DNA from: Agrostemma githago
Taxonomy: Eukaryota > Streptophyta > Magnoliopsida > Caryophyllales > Caryophyllaceae
Direction: 5' to 3'
Assembly (NCBI GenBank): GCA_958450325.1
Contig: OY288257.1
Coordinates: 57,179,938-57,243,937, forward strand
Length of the DNA: 64,000 bases
Of this stretch, positions 1 to 10,800 are shown piece after piece. The notes beneath the pieces were generated by a model that searched no databases, was not told where the DNA came from, and saw nothing but the letters and a program-made list of their open reading frames with translations. The first letter of the stretch is position 1. Every line of letters begins with the position of its first letter. Both the position numbers and the translations under genes were made by a program.

Positions 1-821
1 TTACGCAGCCTGATGAAGAATTTTTTTAGGGCCGCGATGTGCCTGTTTCGATCTTTGGACTTGACGATCATGTCGTCCACATAGACCTCCACTTCTTTGT
101 GCATCATATCATGTAATAAAGTAGTGGCGGTCCGTTGATAAGTGGCCCCGGCATTGATAAGCCCAAATGGCATAACAGTATAACAGTAAGTACCCCATGG
201 TGTAATGAAGGTGGTCTTACTCATATCCTCTTCTGCCATTTTGATCAGATTGTACCCGGCATACCCATCCATGAATGATAGAAGAGCATGATCGGCCGTG
301 TTATCCACCAGTATATCGATGTGTGGTAACGGAAAATTGTCTTTTGGGCTGGCCTTGTTAAGGTCCCGGAAGTCCACACATACCCGCACCTTGTCGTCCT
401 TCTTGGGTACCGGCACGATGTTCGCGACCCAGTCTGGATATTCAGACACTTGTATAAAGCCCGCTTTGAATTGTTTGTCTACTTCCTCTTTGACTTTGAG
501 AGACCATTCGGGCTTCATTCTTCGGAACTTCTGTTTTACCGGCTTACACCCATCTTTGATGGGTATACGGTGCTCAGCTATTTCCCGGTCTATTCCCGGC
601 ATGTCCTTGTAGGACCATGCGAAGACGTCTTTGAACTCTTGGAGGAGGTCTGTGAATTGTTTTCTCTCCTCGGGATCTAAAGATAGGCCCAACTTAAGCA
701 TCTGGAGCTCTAAATTGGTTCCCACGTTGATGGACCCGGTTTCTTCAATCACCGGATCTCGGGATTTCCTTTGTTCGATGATGGACCCGGTTTCTTCAAG
801 TCGTAAGCAGAACGGTTTTCG
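1..821 (-). pseudogene. Element A pol: reverse transcriptase, partial
   Basis: An open frame without stops runs from 821 to the window edge on the minus strand. It translates as the N-terminal half of a Ty3/gypsy reverse transcriptase: a run ending in VPKKDDKVRVCVDFRDLN (motifs 1-2), then LPHIDILVD, FMDGYAGYN, MPFGLINAGATYQR and the catalytic box YVDD at 72-83. Both aspartates of YVDD are present. The frame lies -1 to the upstream gag-protease frame and overlaps it by about 70 bases. No initiating Met is needed, because in this family RT is made as part of a polyprotein or from a spliced or shifted message. The remainder of RT, RNase H and integrase would lie left of the window. Confidence 0.9.
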
Positions 822-2251
822 TTATTATTATTAATGGTAAATTTTGAGAATAGCTCGAATAGAGCGGCCATCTGATCGTTGGTCAGTGGCGGGATAGGGA
901 TAGCTCTCGGGACAGGCCCCGAGACTCCAGTGGCTAAGGGAAGAGGGGTTACAGATTGGACTCTAACACCAGACCCTCTAGACTTGGACTCAGAGTCCGA
1001 CTTTGACTCAGACTCAGACTCGGTATCCGGCATGTCTCCCTCGCCGGTGGTTAGCTTATAGACCCGACCCTGGCTGTCGTTCCATTTGATGGTCTTCCTC
1101 CAGGCCCTCTTCTCGTTATCTGCCCCAACTTCGGAGATCGGCTTCGTTGGATTGAACCGGTTGCTGCGGAGGATCAGGTTGACCAGATTATCCTTTGGTG
1201 CGGGGAAGGCATTATCTTCCCCAAATAGAAGCCCTAGCACGGGCTCGGAGTTGTTCTCACCTTCCCTGGACTCGGTTTGAACAAGGGTGAATATATCATC
1301 GGGGATGAAATTACATTCCCGAGCCGTTTTGGTCTTGGGATATGTGATAGTGGGTTGGTAAAGGCCCACTTGGATTGCCCCAAATACTGGAGTGACAAAC
1401 TTGATTACATTTGCCCGATCCACATTTTCCGGGTTCATAGTATACCCCAAACCTAGTCGAGACCCTTCGTTGTTTAGGACCTCGATGATCTTCCCAGCTG
1501 GGAGATGTGGCCTCGAAGTGGCTCCTGGTAGGTAACCCAAGTTTTGTAGCATCGTGTTGATGCTAGTAGTGAAGTAAGGCCTGAAGAGATATTCCTCCTC
1601 AATCATTCCCACGAAGTCGAATCCCCGTGGTTCGGCCCGACTCGTGGCGTTGCAGCTAGCCACGGTCATGGGGGTTGCCTCCAGTGTGCTGACACCGTCC
1701 TGGAGTGGCATCTTGACTTTTCTGTGGAGGGTAGAGGATACGACCTTGACTGCATGGATCCAAGGCCTTCCTAGTAGCAGGTTGAAGGATGAGGTGACAT
1801 CAATCACCTGAAACTCCAATTCTTTCTCGATTGGGCCCGTTATTATTGTCAGCTTAACGGCCCCGACAACCGGTTTTAGGCTTCCGTCGAAAGCCTGGAT
1901 AGTCTGCGCCGTCGGGAGATAGTCGGCCTCGGTGATGCCGAGGGCCTTAGCGGTCCTTAGGGGAAGGACATTTACGGCAGATCCGTCATCAATTAGGGTC
2001 ATCGGAAGGTATTTCCCTCGGCAAATGACCGTGATGTATAGGGCCGGGTTATGGGTGGCCCCAAACGGTGGTAGATCGGACTCAGAGAAGGTTATGAGTG
2101 GGCCTTCTTCTTTGGATTTGCCCTTTAGATAGGGCATGATAGTGGCTACCATTTCAGTGGGGGTAACCTGGGAGTCGACCTTGATTTGATCGAGAGCCTT
2201 AGTCAGTGCCTCTCGATGTTCTTGGGAGCTAACTAGTAACTGCCATATAAT
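749..2251 (-). pseudogene. Element A aspartic protease region of gag-pro
   Basis: This is the downstream part of the gag-pro frame. It encodes a retropepsin-type protease with the catalytic motif LIDDGSAVNVLPL (DDGSA at about 1976-1990; DTG or DSG in most retroviral enzymes, DDGSA in many Tat-type elements). A linker follows with an acidic SDSESKSDSES tract around 980-1030. It releases Gag and Pol proteins from the precursor. The open stretch from the first Met covers 2152-749. The same frame continues upstream without a shift into gag but is cut by a TGA at 2261-2263. It ends at a TGA (749-751) inside a 51-bp-spaced direct duplication, where the RT frame takes over. Confidence 0.85.
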
Positions 2252-2260
2252 TAAATCAGC

Positions 2261-3727
2261 TCAAACCCTCTTCAGTTGTTGGACCAAGGTCGTGTCATTG
2301 CTTGGTTCTGCAAGGGTAGATTCCGTCCTGGAAGGTTCAATGACGGTTGTTGGGGTAGAGCGCCCGGCGGTGGCGAGGTGGTTGGTGGCTAAGGCCTTGG
2401 ACTTAGCTTTTCGAACCTCTTCACTGGTGATGGGGACAGCTTCCCCTTTTGCTAAGTACACATCTTCCTCATCATCGAACCATATCCCGTTAATTTGTGG
2501 GATATAGGGGGAAATGAGGTGTGAGCAGTCGATTACCTCCCTAGTGAATATAGCATGGGCACTGAACGGGTTTTCTTTGTTGCTCGGCTTGTCTCCGGGC
2601 AATGGGATTTTCCCGCTTTCGATAAGATCTTGGATCAGATGTTTCAACCTCCAGCATTTTTCCGTATCATGCCCATTACCTCGATGATATTGGCAATAGG
2701 CTTGGGCATTGTATCTTTTGGGCCTTTTCTCCACGGGAACTTCTGGGGTTGGGCCTATCGGTTAGATTAGGCCCTTTGACGATAGCCTTTGTAAGGCGTA
2801 GGTATAGGTAGTCCCTATATCCGTGAATACCCGATTTGGAGTATTCTTTTTGGATGAGGTATCCAGCAGATTGACCTCATCGAAAATGCTGCGGGTTGCA
2901 GCTGCAGATGTGGGCTTGCTCACAGATGAACTAGCCCCTTGATAACCCTTGGTAGAGACCTTAGTCAGGCTCTCTAACCGTAAATCGTCCTCGATCCTTG
3001 TACCCATTTCAGTTAGGGTGGCAAAACTGGGGATGATGGCATACCGGAGATGGAGCCGGTAGGATGGGAGAAGATTCTTGACAAAGGCCTCCACTAGCAC
3101 TTTCTCGTTGGGCTTATCAACCAGCTTAACACTTTTGGCCCGCAATCTTTGGAGATATTTGGTGAACCCTTCTTTGGGCTCTTGGGCCATCACTTCCAGA
3201 GTATGCATTGTAGTCTGGATTTCGGTATTATCAGCGTAATTCCGAGCAAATTCAGTAGCCACGTCGTCCAAAGTCTTGTATTTCTTGGAATCGAGCCTAT
3301 AGTACCAGGCCTTGGGATGCTTCTCAAGAGAGGAAGCGAATAAGTGCTTAAACATGGTGGATTTCACCCCTTTAACCGCCATGAATTCTTTGAAAGCCCG
3401 GATGTGGTGGACCGGGTCTTCAGTACCCTCAAACATCGGAATTCCCGTGAGGTTGAGGTTGGCGGGTAGCTCGTCATTCAAAGGCGAATAGGAACGAGCA
3501 TTTTCAGTGTGGATCGAGTTGTTTGTCGACAGGTGGACCTGTTCTTCTAGCTTGCGAACAACGCCGATTAACTCGGCTATGGGCCCAGTGGGCTCAGATC
3601 CCGTGGGAGTCTCTTTCTCCACGGCACTCAGACGGGTGGCCAGAGTGGTCTGGTCAGTCCGGATGGCCATCAGTTGCGTTTCCATCTTGGCCAGTGCGGC
3701 GGTCAGTTGATCCAAAGTCGCCTGCAT
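2261..3727 (-). pseudogene. Element A gag with two in-frame stops
   Basis: Capsid/nucleocapsid precursor of the retrotransposon. The Met at 3727 opens a coiled-coil start (MQATLDQLTAALAKMETQL), followed by the retrotrans_gag core: FKEFMAVKGVKSTMFKHLF, the WYYRLD region, FARNYAD and FTKYLQRLRAKS. The nucleic-acid-binding end carries one knuckle-like motif, CQYHRGNGHDTEKC (about 2656-2697). One frame is broken by TAA at 2762-2764 and TGA at 2261-2263. Element C has a leucine codon at the position equivalent to the first stop, which marks that stop as a later nonsense change. The homologous B and C gags are degraded in other places. Confidence 0.9.
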
Positions 3728-4784
3728 TTTCCGTTGTCTGGTTTCGGGTGGCCTGTCTGTAAGAACACCGCGTAATCAGAAACTAGCCCAAATCCCGGAA
3801 TAGAAAGTACATCCCGAACAAGACTGAAAAGGGAAATGACTCGGAAAAGACACCTAGACGGGTGACTTGTGAAAGGTGGGCCTTCCTTAGGATTCGGCGG
3901 GTGGGCCGAGTCCTGTTCGAAGAAAGGTCCACGTGAGACATCCCCAGACTTTGGACTTGATTGTGTACGGGCCCTCCTTTGTAGGAGTACGTCCTACGTA
4001 TGTGGGCCTTGCCTTAGTCTAATAAGGCGGACTGGGATAAGGAAGAAACTCGTGATGTAAGATCGACAGAGTTTCGACGCTAGAGACTTCGACGACTTAA
4101 GACACGACCCGACACTGCTAAATACGGGAAGTCCTAAGAAAAGGAAGGTTTTGAAAAGGATTTTTAGAAAAAATCCGAAAAAAAAAATACGGTGGAGGGG
4201 CCCGATTTTTCGAAAATCGAAAAAAAAAATGTACCGGGCCTCGATTTTGAGAGTTCGAAAATATTTTCGAGTTTTGAAATAGGCAGAATACCGGCTAGAA
4301 ATAGGCTATTTTGAGTAAAATCATAAGTCCTAAATTCGGTATACGTCCCGGGTTTTGAAATTGGATAGTTTGAAAAGATGCAATTTTTGAAAAAGATGGT
4401 TTTTTGAAAACGACACGGAAACCAAGTAGCATATAGTCACGCAAGCATTATAACGACGCTATGTATGCTTTACACTAAGTTTCGGTCGGTCTATAGATGG
4501 TCTATACCAGTGCACATAGTCTAGACGTTAATCGGGACGGACTTTATAAGTCGAGTTGAGCTTAGAACATGCCGCGAAACCCACTCGAATCGACTATGGA
4601 CACCTTTGACATATCCATATTGGAGTACATCACGGTATAGTGGGACGTTGGTCACCAGTACCGGCTTGGGAAAATATGGGGTTATGCATGAACCGTAAAA
4701 CTAAAACGTGTATTGTACTAGTCAAATGATTTCTATTCGAGTCTTACTCTGAGGATGCCGATGGTAAGTCACGCATCAGTTAAT
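3728..4784 (-). other. Element A leader (untranslated, PBS to gag)
   Basis: This is a 1.06-kb noncoding stretch between PBS and gag. It has many A/T and G runs and no convincing open frame. Blocks are shared with the leaders of B (30953-32245) and C (59047-60960), for example the 'cccgggccggta..gaccgacgtcccactata' neighbourhood and the 'gtcgaaactctgtcgatc' neighbourhood. It is probably the packaging and translation-control leader of the element. Confidence 0.75.
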
Positions 4785-4803
4785 CCTCAGCGGAGTCGCC
4801 GAA
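4785..4803 (-). other. Element A primer-binding site
   Basis: The minus-strand sequence CGGCGACTCCGCTGAGGA follows the LTR end (..GTCCACA, 4805) after two or three bases. The same site is TTTGGCGACTCCGCTGGGGA in element B and, before it was split, in element C. I recall this PBS type from Ogre/Tat elements, primed by an arginine tRNA; the tRNA assignment is from memory. Confidence 0.8.
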
Positions 4804-5480
4804 TTGTGGACATGACATAGGTCCACCCCGAACCCACTCTTTGTCGTAGTGGGCCGTGTACAAAATACGGCCCATTTCCGATGTCAGAGTTTATTGGGTT
4901 CGTCCCTTTGCATTTGATACCGATACCGACATTATCGGATATCGTGTATTGAATGACTCTCGTGCGCCAACGATTTCGGACATCCGGAAACCGAGGTTCT
5001 GAGTAAGGGGTGAGGGTACGTGTTGGGAAGTTCACTAAGAACACCCAACCCCGCCCGCACTTAGCGGCCTCTACTAGGATATCGAATGACTTTCTAATAC
5101 GCGCGTTAGTAATTCGGTTAAATGATATGCAAACGTTGTTTTCCCTAAGCATGTGAGAAATTGAACGGGTTTCTAGGTCGATTTAATGCAACTAATTCTA
5201 ACGTCAAAGTTAAATTTAGCATGTGGGTTCATTTTAGTACAATAAAATAAACAAAATAAATCAACAAGAAAATAACAAACTTGTTAGTAACGGTATAACG
5301 ATAATAACGGTTTGCGAATAATATAAAATAATATGGAATTATGTAAATAAGATGATGCATGATTTTGAAAAGCGATGTTTCACGTGATATATTAGACACG
5401 TGTTGACATAAGTCATAAAAAAGGTATTACCGAAACTAGAAGACGGTATAGGACTCACGGTTTTGACGTGATAAAGGGCC

Positions 5481-5701
5481 ACTCGACCGAGTCATTGGAG
5501 GACTCGACCGAGTGGACCTCTAGAAGAGCTTCTATCCCGTTTTTTTAGACCCTACTCGATCGAGTTATTGACGAACTCGACCGAGTACGCTGCCACTCGA
5601 TCGAGTCATTACGGGACTCGATCGAGTGGTGGTCAAAAAATCATTTTGTCTCGGTTTTTTGGGATGCCACTCGACCGAGTGTGCTAGGCACTCGATCGAG
5701 T
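5481..5701. repeat. Palindrome island 2 of LTR A: eight 12-bp palindromes
   Basis: Eight copies of ACTCGAYCGAGT start at 5481, 5502, 5554, 5575, 5595, 5616, 5669 and 5690. Steps are 21, 52, 21, 20, 21, 53 and 21 bp. They form four pairs, each with a variable 9-bp spacer. The copies with ATCG are perfect palindromes and those with ACCG have one central mismatch. The spacers are unrelated to each other, so this is not a simple tandem repeat. Confidence 0.95.
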
Positions 5702-6528
5702 TCCCCCTGTACGAACTAGGGTTCGTTTGCAATTTTGTTATCGATTTCGAAATTGCTTTTGATTTTGCTAATTCGATGATTATGCCGAATCGGGCATAAA
5801 TATTGTATAATTTATGCTCGATTCGGATTTTGATAAATCGTTGATTGTGTTGAATCGGGCATAAATATTGTATAATTTTTGCTCGATTCGCGTGTATGAT
5901 ACTCGTCGTATCCAACGTGCGATTATTGAATCGACATCAGATATTAGAGCGAGATAAAAAAAGTTGTTATAAGTCGTTTTAAATTAACCAAAACGATATA
6001 AATTTCCTTCACGTTTATAGTGTCGTATTAATTCTTGTCGAATTAGATGACATCTATTTTAGCATCAACCAAAATCGTATTAGTTAATTTACTTGACTAA
6101 ATCGTTTAGATTCCACATCCAACTATTGAGTTGGTATCGAATCTAATAGATTGATACTTTGCGATTATTAAAACGGACTCGACTTGAATAAAAATACGTG
6201 AATTAAAAAAAAGGATTTTAGAAATCGAAGTATGCAATGTTGATGTTAACTCGCTTCAACAATCAAATATTCGGGGTGTCGGGATAAGCGACCGGCCGCG
6301 TCGAATGAAACATCCTTGCATTCGTGTTTTCTTATCCCGTAATCCCTCCTATTCGACATGAATTAGCGAGTATTTTAATGTTTTATATTAACGATATTAA
6401 CGATATTAGACGCGACGATAAAATAAGAAAACGGAAGAAATCGACAACGACCGACGAACAAGACGACGACGACGCGAGGCGGAAGACGCGAGGAAGAGAA
6501 GGAGAAAAAGGGAAGGACGGGATTATTG

Positions 6529-6545
6529 CACCCTCAACCTACATG
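6529..6545 (-). promoter_or_regulatory. Conserved LTR leader motif CATGTAGGTTGAGGGTG
   Basis: An exact 17-bp match to 29526-29542 (LTR B) and 55720-55736 (LTR C), although the surrounding LTR sequence has largely diverged. In all three it lies 200-290 bp downstream of the TATA box and is followed by a C/T-rich tract. It could be a splice donor (GTAGGT), a leader control element or a packaging signal; the sequence does not decide which. Confidence 0.6.
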
Positions 6546-6743
6546 TTCTTGTTCTCGGACGGGACTCGTTAATTGTGGCTTGCACGTGAGTATCGAGATG
6601 TAGGCTAAGTTATGGTGGTTAGGGTTTTGATTAATAGATGCTATGGTTAGGGTTTGCAAGTGCGAGATTAGGGTTAGATTAGGGTTTGCTTAGGGTGAAA
6701 AAAGATTTAAAAAAAGATGATCAATTTGCATGCAAAGGGGGTG

Positions 6744-6751
6744 TTTATATA
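6744..6751 (-). promoter_or_regulatory. TATA box of LTR A
   Basis: TATATAAA on the minus strand, about 510 bp into the LTR. It lies 30 bp downstream (in element direction) of palindrome island 1 and upstream of the conserved leader motif, in the same order as the TATAAATA boxes of LTRs B and C. Confidence 0.7.
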
Positions 6752-6780
6752 GGCATGGCCATGCAGCCCCGTCTAGGGTT

Positions 6781-6884
6781 ACTCGACCGAGTAACTGGCT
6801 ATCTCGATCGAGTGGCCCAGGGCGACAGCCGTCGGGCTTGTTTAAAGGCCCACTCGATCGAATAGGGCTGACACTCGATCGAGT
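6781..6884. repeat. Palindrome island 1 of LTR A: four 12-bp palindromes
   Basis: Copies start at 6781 (ACTCGACCGAGT), 6802 (first base T), 6852 (one mismatch) and 6873 (perfect). Steps are 21, 50 and 21 bp, so two pairs with 9-bp spacers. The core is the same as in island 2 of the same LTR. The island sits directly upstream of the TATA box in the direction of the element. Confidence 0.9.
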
Positions 6885-7261
6885 ATGTCAGCTGGAGTGC
6901 ATGGGTCCGGTTTTTGGACCGTGGTTTGGGCTTTGTATTTGGGTTAGACTTTTGATGTCTATGTGGTTGTTTTTATGTGTTTCGGAAACGGCTTTGACCG
7001 GGGTTGACCCAATCGCCAAAAGTCGGTTTTATTTCCGATGTCGGTTTTGACCCAAATTAGTCTTGTTTGATTGGAAACGACCCGTTGGGCCTGAATTTGA
7101 GGTTGGTTTTGTGAGATTTGTACTCCATAAGTGCTTAAGCCAACAACTAATGGTTTTGAGCCCATATCCGAGCGTGTAGAAACAGGTTTGCGTCCGATCA
7201 TCATCGGGTGTTTTTTGGAAACTGCTATAGACACCTGGCAATCAAAATGTGGGTGTCTACA

Positions 7262-7811
7262 ACAAGTCTCATAATACAACCGCAAAATCTCACAAAATAC
7301 AATACAAAGATCGTCTTAAAAACATTCGTCACAAAATAATTTATTAAATAAACATAAGGAATCCTTAGGTATGTTTTAATGAAATGAGTCAAAATGAAGG
7401 AGAAGTTTTTTAGGGTCTAAGCTTCTAACTCAGAAAGTCCGTACTCAATATGTTTTAATGAATTGAAATTGATTTTTTTTTAACGGGTCTACGGGTCGGG
7501 TCCGGGTCCCAAAACTTAGACCCGTACCCGTACCCGATTTTTTTGGGGAGGACCCAGACCCGACCCATGCTCATCGGATCTGGAAAATTTAGATCCAGAC
7601 CCGATCCATTCGGGTCTGACCCGCCGGTTCTGGGTCGGGTCTTAGACCCATTGCCATCCCAAGCCGGCAGGTAAGAAGGGGACGATTCGGACGATTGATA
7701 CTCCACTGGATTATCCAATCCTCATCAAACCAGAAAGGGTTTTCCATCTTCCAGCATAATAAACTCATAAACCTATGTAGTGTAGCAGTGAGTAACACGA
7801 AGAACAAATCA
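7262..7811. other. Upstream region of the helicase gene
   Basis: This 550-bp stretch between LTR A and the RH39-like start codon is the only non-element promoter space of that gene. Bases 7480-7655 are rich in degenerate GGGTC / GACCC words (both orientations), like blocks at 37790-37870 and 49910-50280. I see no clear TATA box. Element A has therefore inserted about 550 bp upstream of the gene, in the opposite direction. Confidence 0.6.
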
Positions 7812-10800
7812 ATGGCAGGAGGAACAACAGGAAGGAGTCTCATCACTCTCTCACTCTCCTCTAACTTCATATCTCGTTCATTCTTCACTCATTCTAAACA
7901 ACTTCCTTTCCCTCCAAGGGTTTTACTAGGGTTTAGACACTGCTCCTCCACAATAGCAACTGCCACTGCAACACCAACATTTGTAGAACAACAACAACAA
8001 GAACACCAAGAAGAAGGAGATGAACAGCTCTCAAATCCCACCAAGCAACAGTCCATACTTCTTGAAAAGCTCAGGCTTAGGCACCTCAGAGATTCCCCCA
8101 AAACCCCACTTTCTAAATCCAAAACTTCTGGAGTTTTTGATGCCCAAATGCGAAAGGGTGCTGGTACTGCTTTGCACAATGTGGGTTTTGAGGATTTGGG
8201 CTTGAGAGAAGAGGTTATGGCTGCTTTGGAAGAAATGGGTATTTCTGTGCCTACTGAAATTCAGTGTATTGGTATTCCTGCTGTTCTTGAGGGTAAAAGT
8301 CTTGTCTTGGGTTCTCATACCGGTTCCGGCAAGACTCTCGCTTATTTGTTGCCTGTTGTTCAGGTTGATTTTCCCATCCTCATTATCTCTATTTGTCTTC
8401 GTTTCATCATCATCATCAGGTTGCTTATGATATTGTTAACTTGGTTTATGGCTTATGATGGTATCATTGAACTAGCTTTGGCTTATGTTCTGAATTTATG
8501 TGTTGGATTGAAGAACATATCTGATGGATACTTTAAAGCCGTATTTGTTTTTGGATTGGATATCATCTGGATTCCGGTATTGTGTCTGTCTATTGGATGT
8601 CTATTGACGGTGTCTTTGACAATGTCTCAGCTGTTAGATAGAGTAAAGCTTGTTATGATCTTTCTAGTGACTCTAATAGAGAATTGCTTGAATTTTGAAA
8701 TCAGAGAACTGGGAAATGCGGCTTAGTATGTCTTTCAGATTTTTGCTGCTTGTTTTACTGTTAGGTAAACGAAATACTTGTCTTTCTTTTTTAGTGTGAG
8801 GATCATTCTAAGGGTGTGCTTGGATAGCAAAATGAGAGGGGAAAGGGAGGAGAGGAGGAAGGAGGGAAGGGGAGGGAAAGGAAAGGAAGGGGAGGCGAGG
8901 GAGAGTGGAGATGGACCATTTTCCCTCCAACTCTTGCCTGTTTTGACGGAGAAATATTTTGCCTTGGAGAATCCATTTCCCTCCCCCTCCAAATCCCTTC
9001 ACCCCGTTTTTTTTAACCAAACAATGAAACTTGCTCTCCTCCCTTTCCCCTCCCTCCAAATCCCCCTATCCAAACACACCCTAAGTGTTTTTGTTGTTTG
9101 AACATGTGGCTCTTTCCTGTGTTCAGTATTGGGGTTTTATCAAATATGTTCTCTTCAAGTTTATTCATTGTCAGTATGTTGGTAGTTTCTAACTGTAATT
9201 CCATGTTGTGCATTTGGTTGATATAGCTTATGAAACGGGATGAGGAAACATCAGGGATTCTAATGAAACCAAGGCGTCCACGAGCTGTTGTTCTTTCCCC
9301 AACAAGAGAGCTGTCCGAGCAGGTTTACTTCTATGCATATATATATGTCCACTGAATTGGCCGAGTTGAAATAGTTTTCTTCTAACATTTGATTGCCTTG
9401 ATAGGTATTTCGCGTAGCAAAGTCTATCAGTCATCATGCACGCTTTAGGACTACTATGGTTAGTGGAGGTGGCCGGTTAAGGCCTCAAGAGGATTCTCTC
9501 AACGTCCCCATAGATATGGTAGTTGGCACTCCCGGGAGGATTCTACAACATATTGAGGATGGGAATATGGTTTATGGTGATATTAAGTACTTGGTAAGAA
9601 TCATTGTTAGTTGATTCCAAGCATTCCTAAATGCATTTGCCCTTGAGTTTGATACCTTGTAATATTGACTCCTAAGTTTATCCTCTAGGTTTTGGATGAA
9701 GCAGACACCATGTTTGATCATGGCTTTGGTCCTGATATTCGCAAGTTCCTTGCGCCACTCAAAAATCGTGCTTCGAAACCTGATGACCCTGGGTTTCAAA
9801 CAGTTCTGGTTGCAGCTACAATGACAAAGGTTTGCTTGATCTGACATTTCCTTAGTGTTATGGTCTGCTACTTCATGACTCTGCTGTTATCTTTGTACGC
9901 TGCCCTGCATATAATTTGTTTTACTTGATGTCAATTATTCCTAGTAACCTTTGCATTTGAATGTTTAACTTCAAGTATTGTCTGATATGTCCTCTTTCTT
10001 CTGCATTTTTCTTTCTTGGACAACATGTCCAACATTAAAAGGGGGCTTTAGGTTAAGATACCCATCTGAATTCCTTATAAAATCATTATGCCAACATCAC
10101 AGTAACATTTGATATGTTTTTTCTTATCTCACGAATGTGATTTTATACTGCTTGATAACTCCTATAATAGAGCATTTCAATTAGAGGACACCAAGTGTTA
10201 CTAAAAACCCAAAGAGGGCGATGACCGTATACAAAAAAGAGAGCAAGATGTTAAGCTCTTAAGAAAGATTTATATACAAAAATAAGATGAGAGTGGTACA
10301 AATAGCAAACGGAAACATTTTCAATCTATTTTAGCTTTTTTTATATTTTCCTTTCCCACTAATCGAACATCTTTAGCCCTATAAATATGGATCGAACTCA
10401 ATCAGCGAAGAGACTAGTATATGGAACATGACTTAAGGGCATGAGATTGAAAATGAAGCCCCTTTACAAAGTATAAACAACGTAAGTGGTAGCAATACCC
10501 CTTAACTTTGTTGAATTATGGCCTTGAAGCTTCAATTGTAAATATTGATCACTCTAACCTTAGCAAATAGTGAAATTCAATGCAATTGCTGTTTTTCAAG
10601 TAAATTCTCACAAAAGAATAATGTCATATTCATTTATCCCGTGTGTTATACACACAAGTTTGCTTATTACTACGACATTACTTTTTGTTCAATTAATATA
10701 TCTAAAATTTTATATAAACACAAATGTTTTAAAATGGTAAACGTTTTTTTTTGAAGCTATCACTCGTATATGAATTGTATTAAAATTAGTATTCCCTCCA

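Larger units (their letters stand above)
1..7261 (-). mobile_element. Element A: Ty3/gypsy Tat-lineage LTR retrotransposon, 5' part
   Basis: Read on the minus strand the order is LTR (7261-4805), primer-binding site, noncoding leader, gag, aspartic protease, then reverse transcriptase running off the window at base 1. RNase H, integrase and the 3' LTR lie outside. The LTR starts TGTAGACACCC and ends in CA before a PBS of the type GGCGACTCCGCTGRGGA. Protease before RT in this order, the RT box YVDD and this PBS are those of the Tat/Ogre (Retand-like) branch of plant Ty3/gypsy elements. The coding part carries two in-frame stops, so this copy is probably not autonomous. LTR start, leader and gag are homologous to elements B (28650) and C (54835). 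Confidence 0.92.
4805..7261 (-). repeat. Element A 5' LTR
   Basis: A 2457-bp LTR, TG...CA, starting TGTAGACACCCACATTTTGA at 7261. The order on the minus strand is: conserved terminal block, palindrome island 1 (6884-6781), TATA box (6751-6744), the conserved CATGTAGGTTGAGGGTG motif followed by a pyrimidine tract, AT-rich DNA, palindrome island 2 (5701-5481), the 'aaagggacgaacccaataaactctgac' neighbourhood shared with B and C, and the end at 4805. The partner LTR is outside the window. Confidence 0.9.

Noticed and set aside
5481..5701. CRISPR-like reading of palindromic repeats with spacers
   Set aside because: Spacers are only 9 bp or about 40 bp, the setting is a plant LTR, and no cas genes exist.
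6600..6695. Interstitial telomere-like DNA (TTAGGG / AGGGTTT words)
   Set aside because: Words are irregularly spaced within LTR A, with no run of TTTAGGG; better explained as ordinary LTR leader sequence.
8364..8726. Continuation of the first helicase exon past 8363
   Set aside because: The frame stays open by chance, but motif order requires a jump to 9227 and a GT donor follows CAG at 8363.
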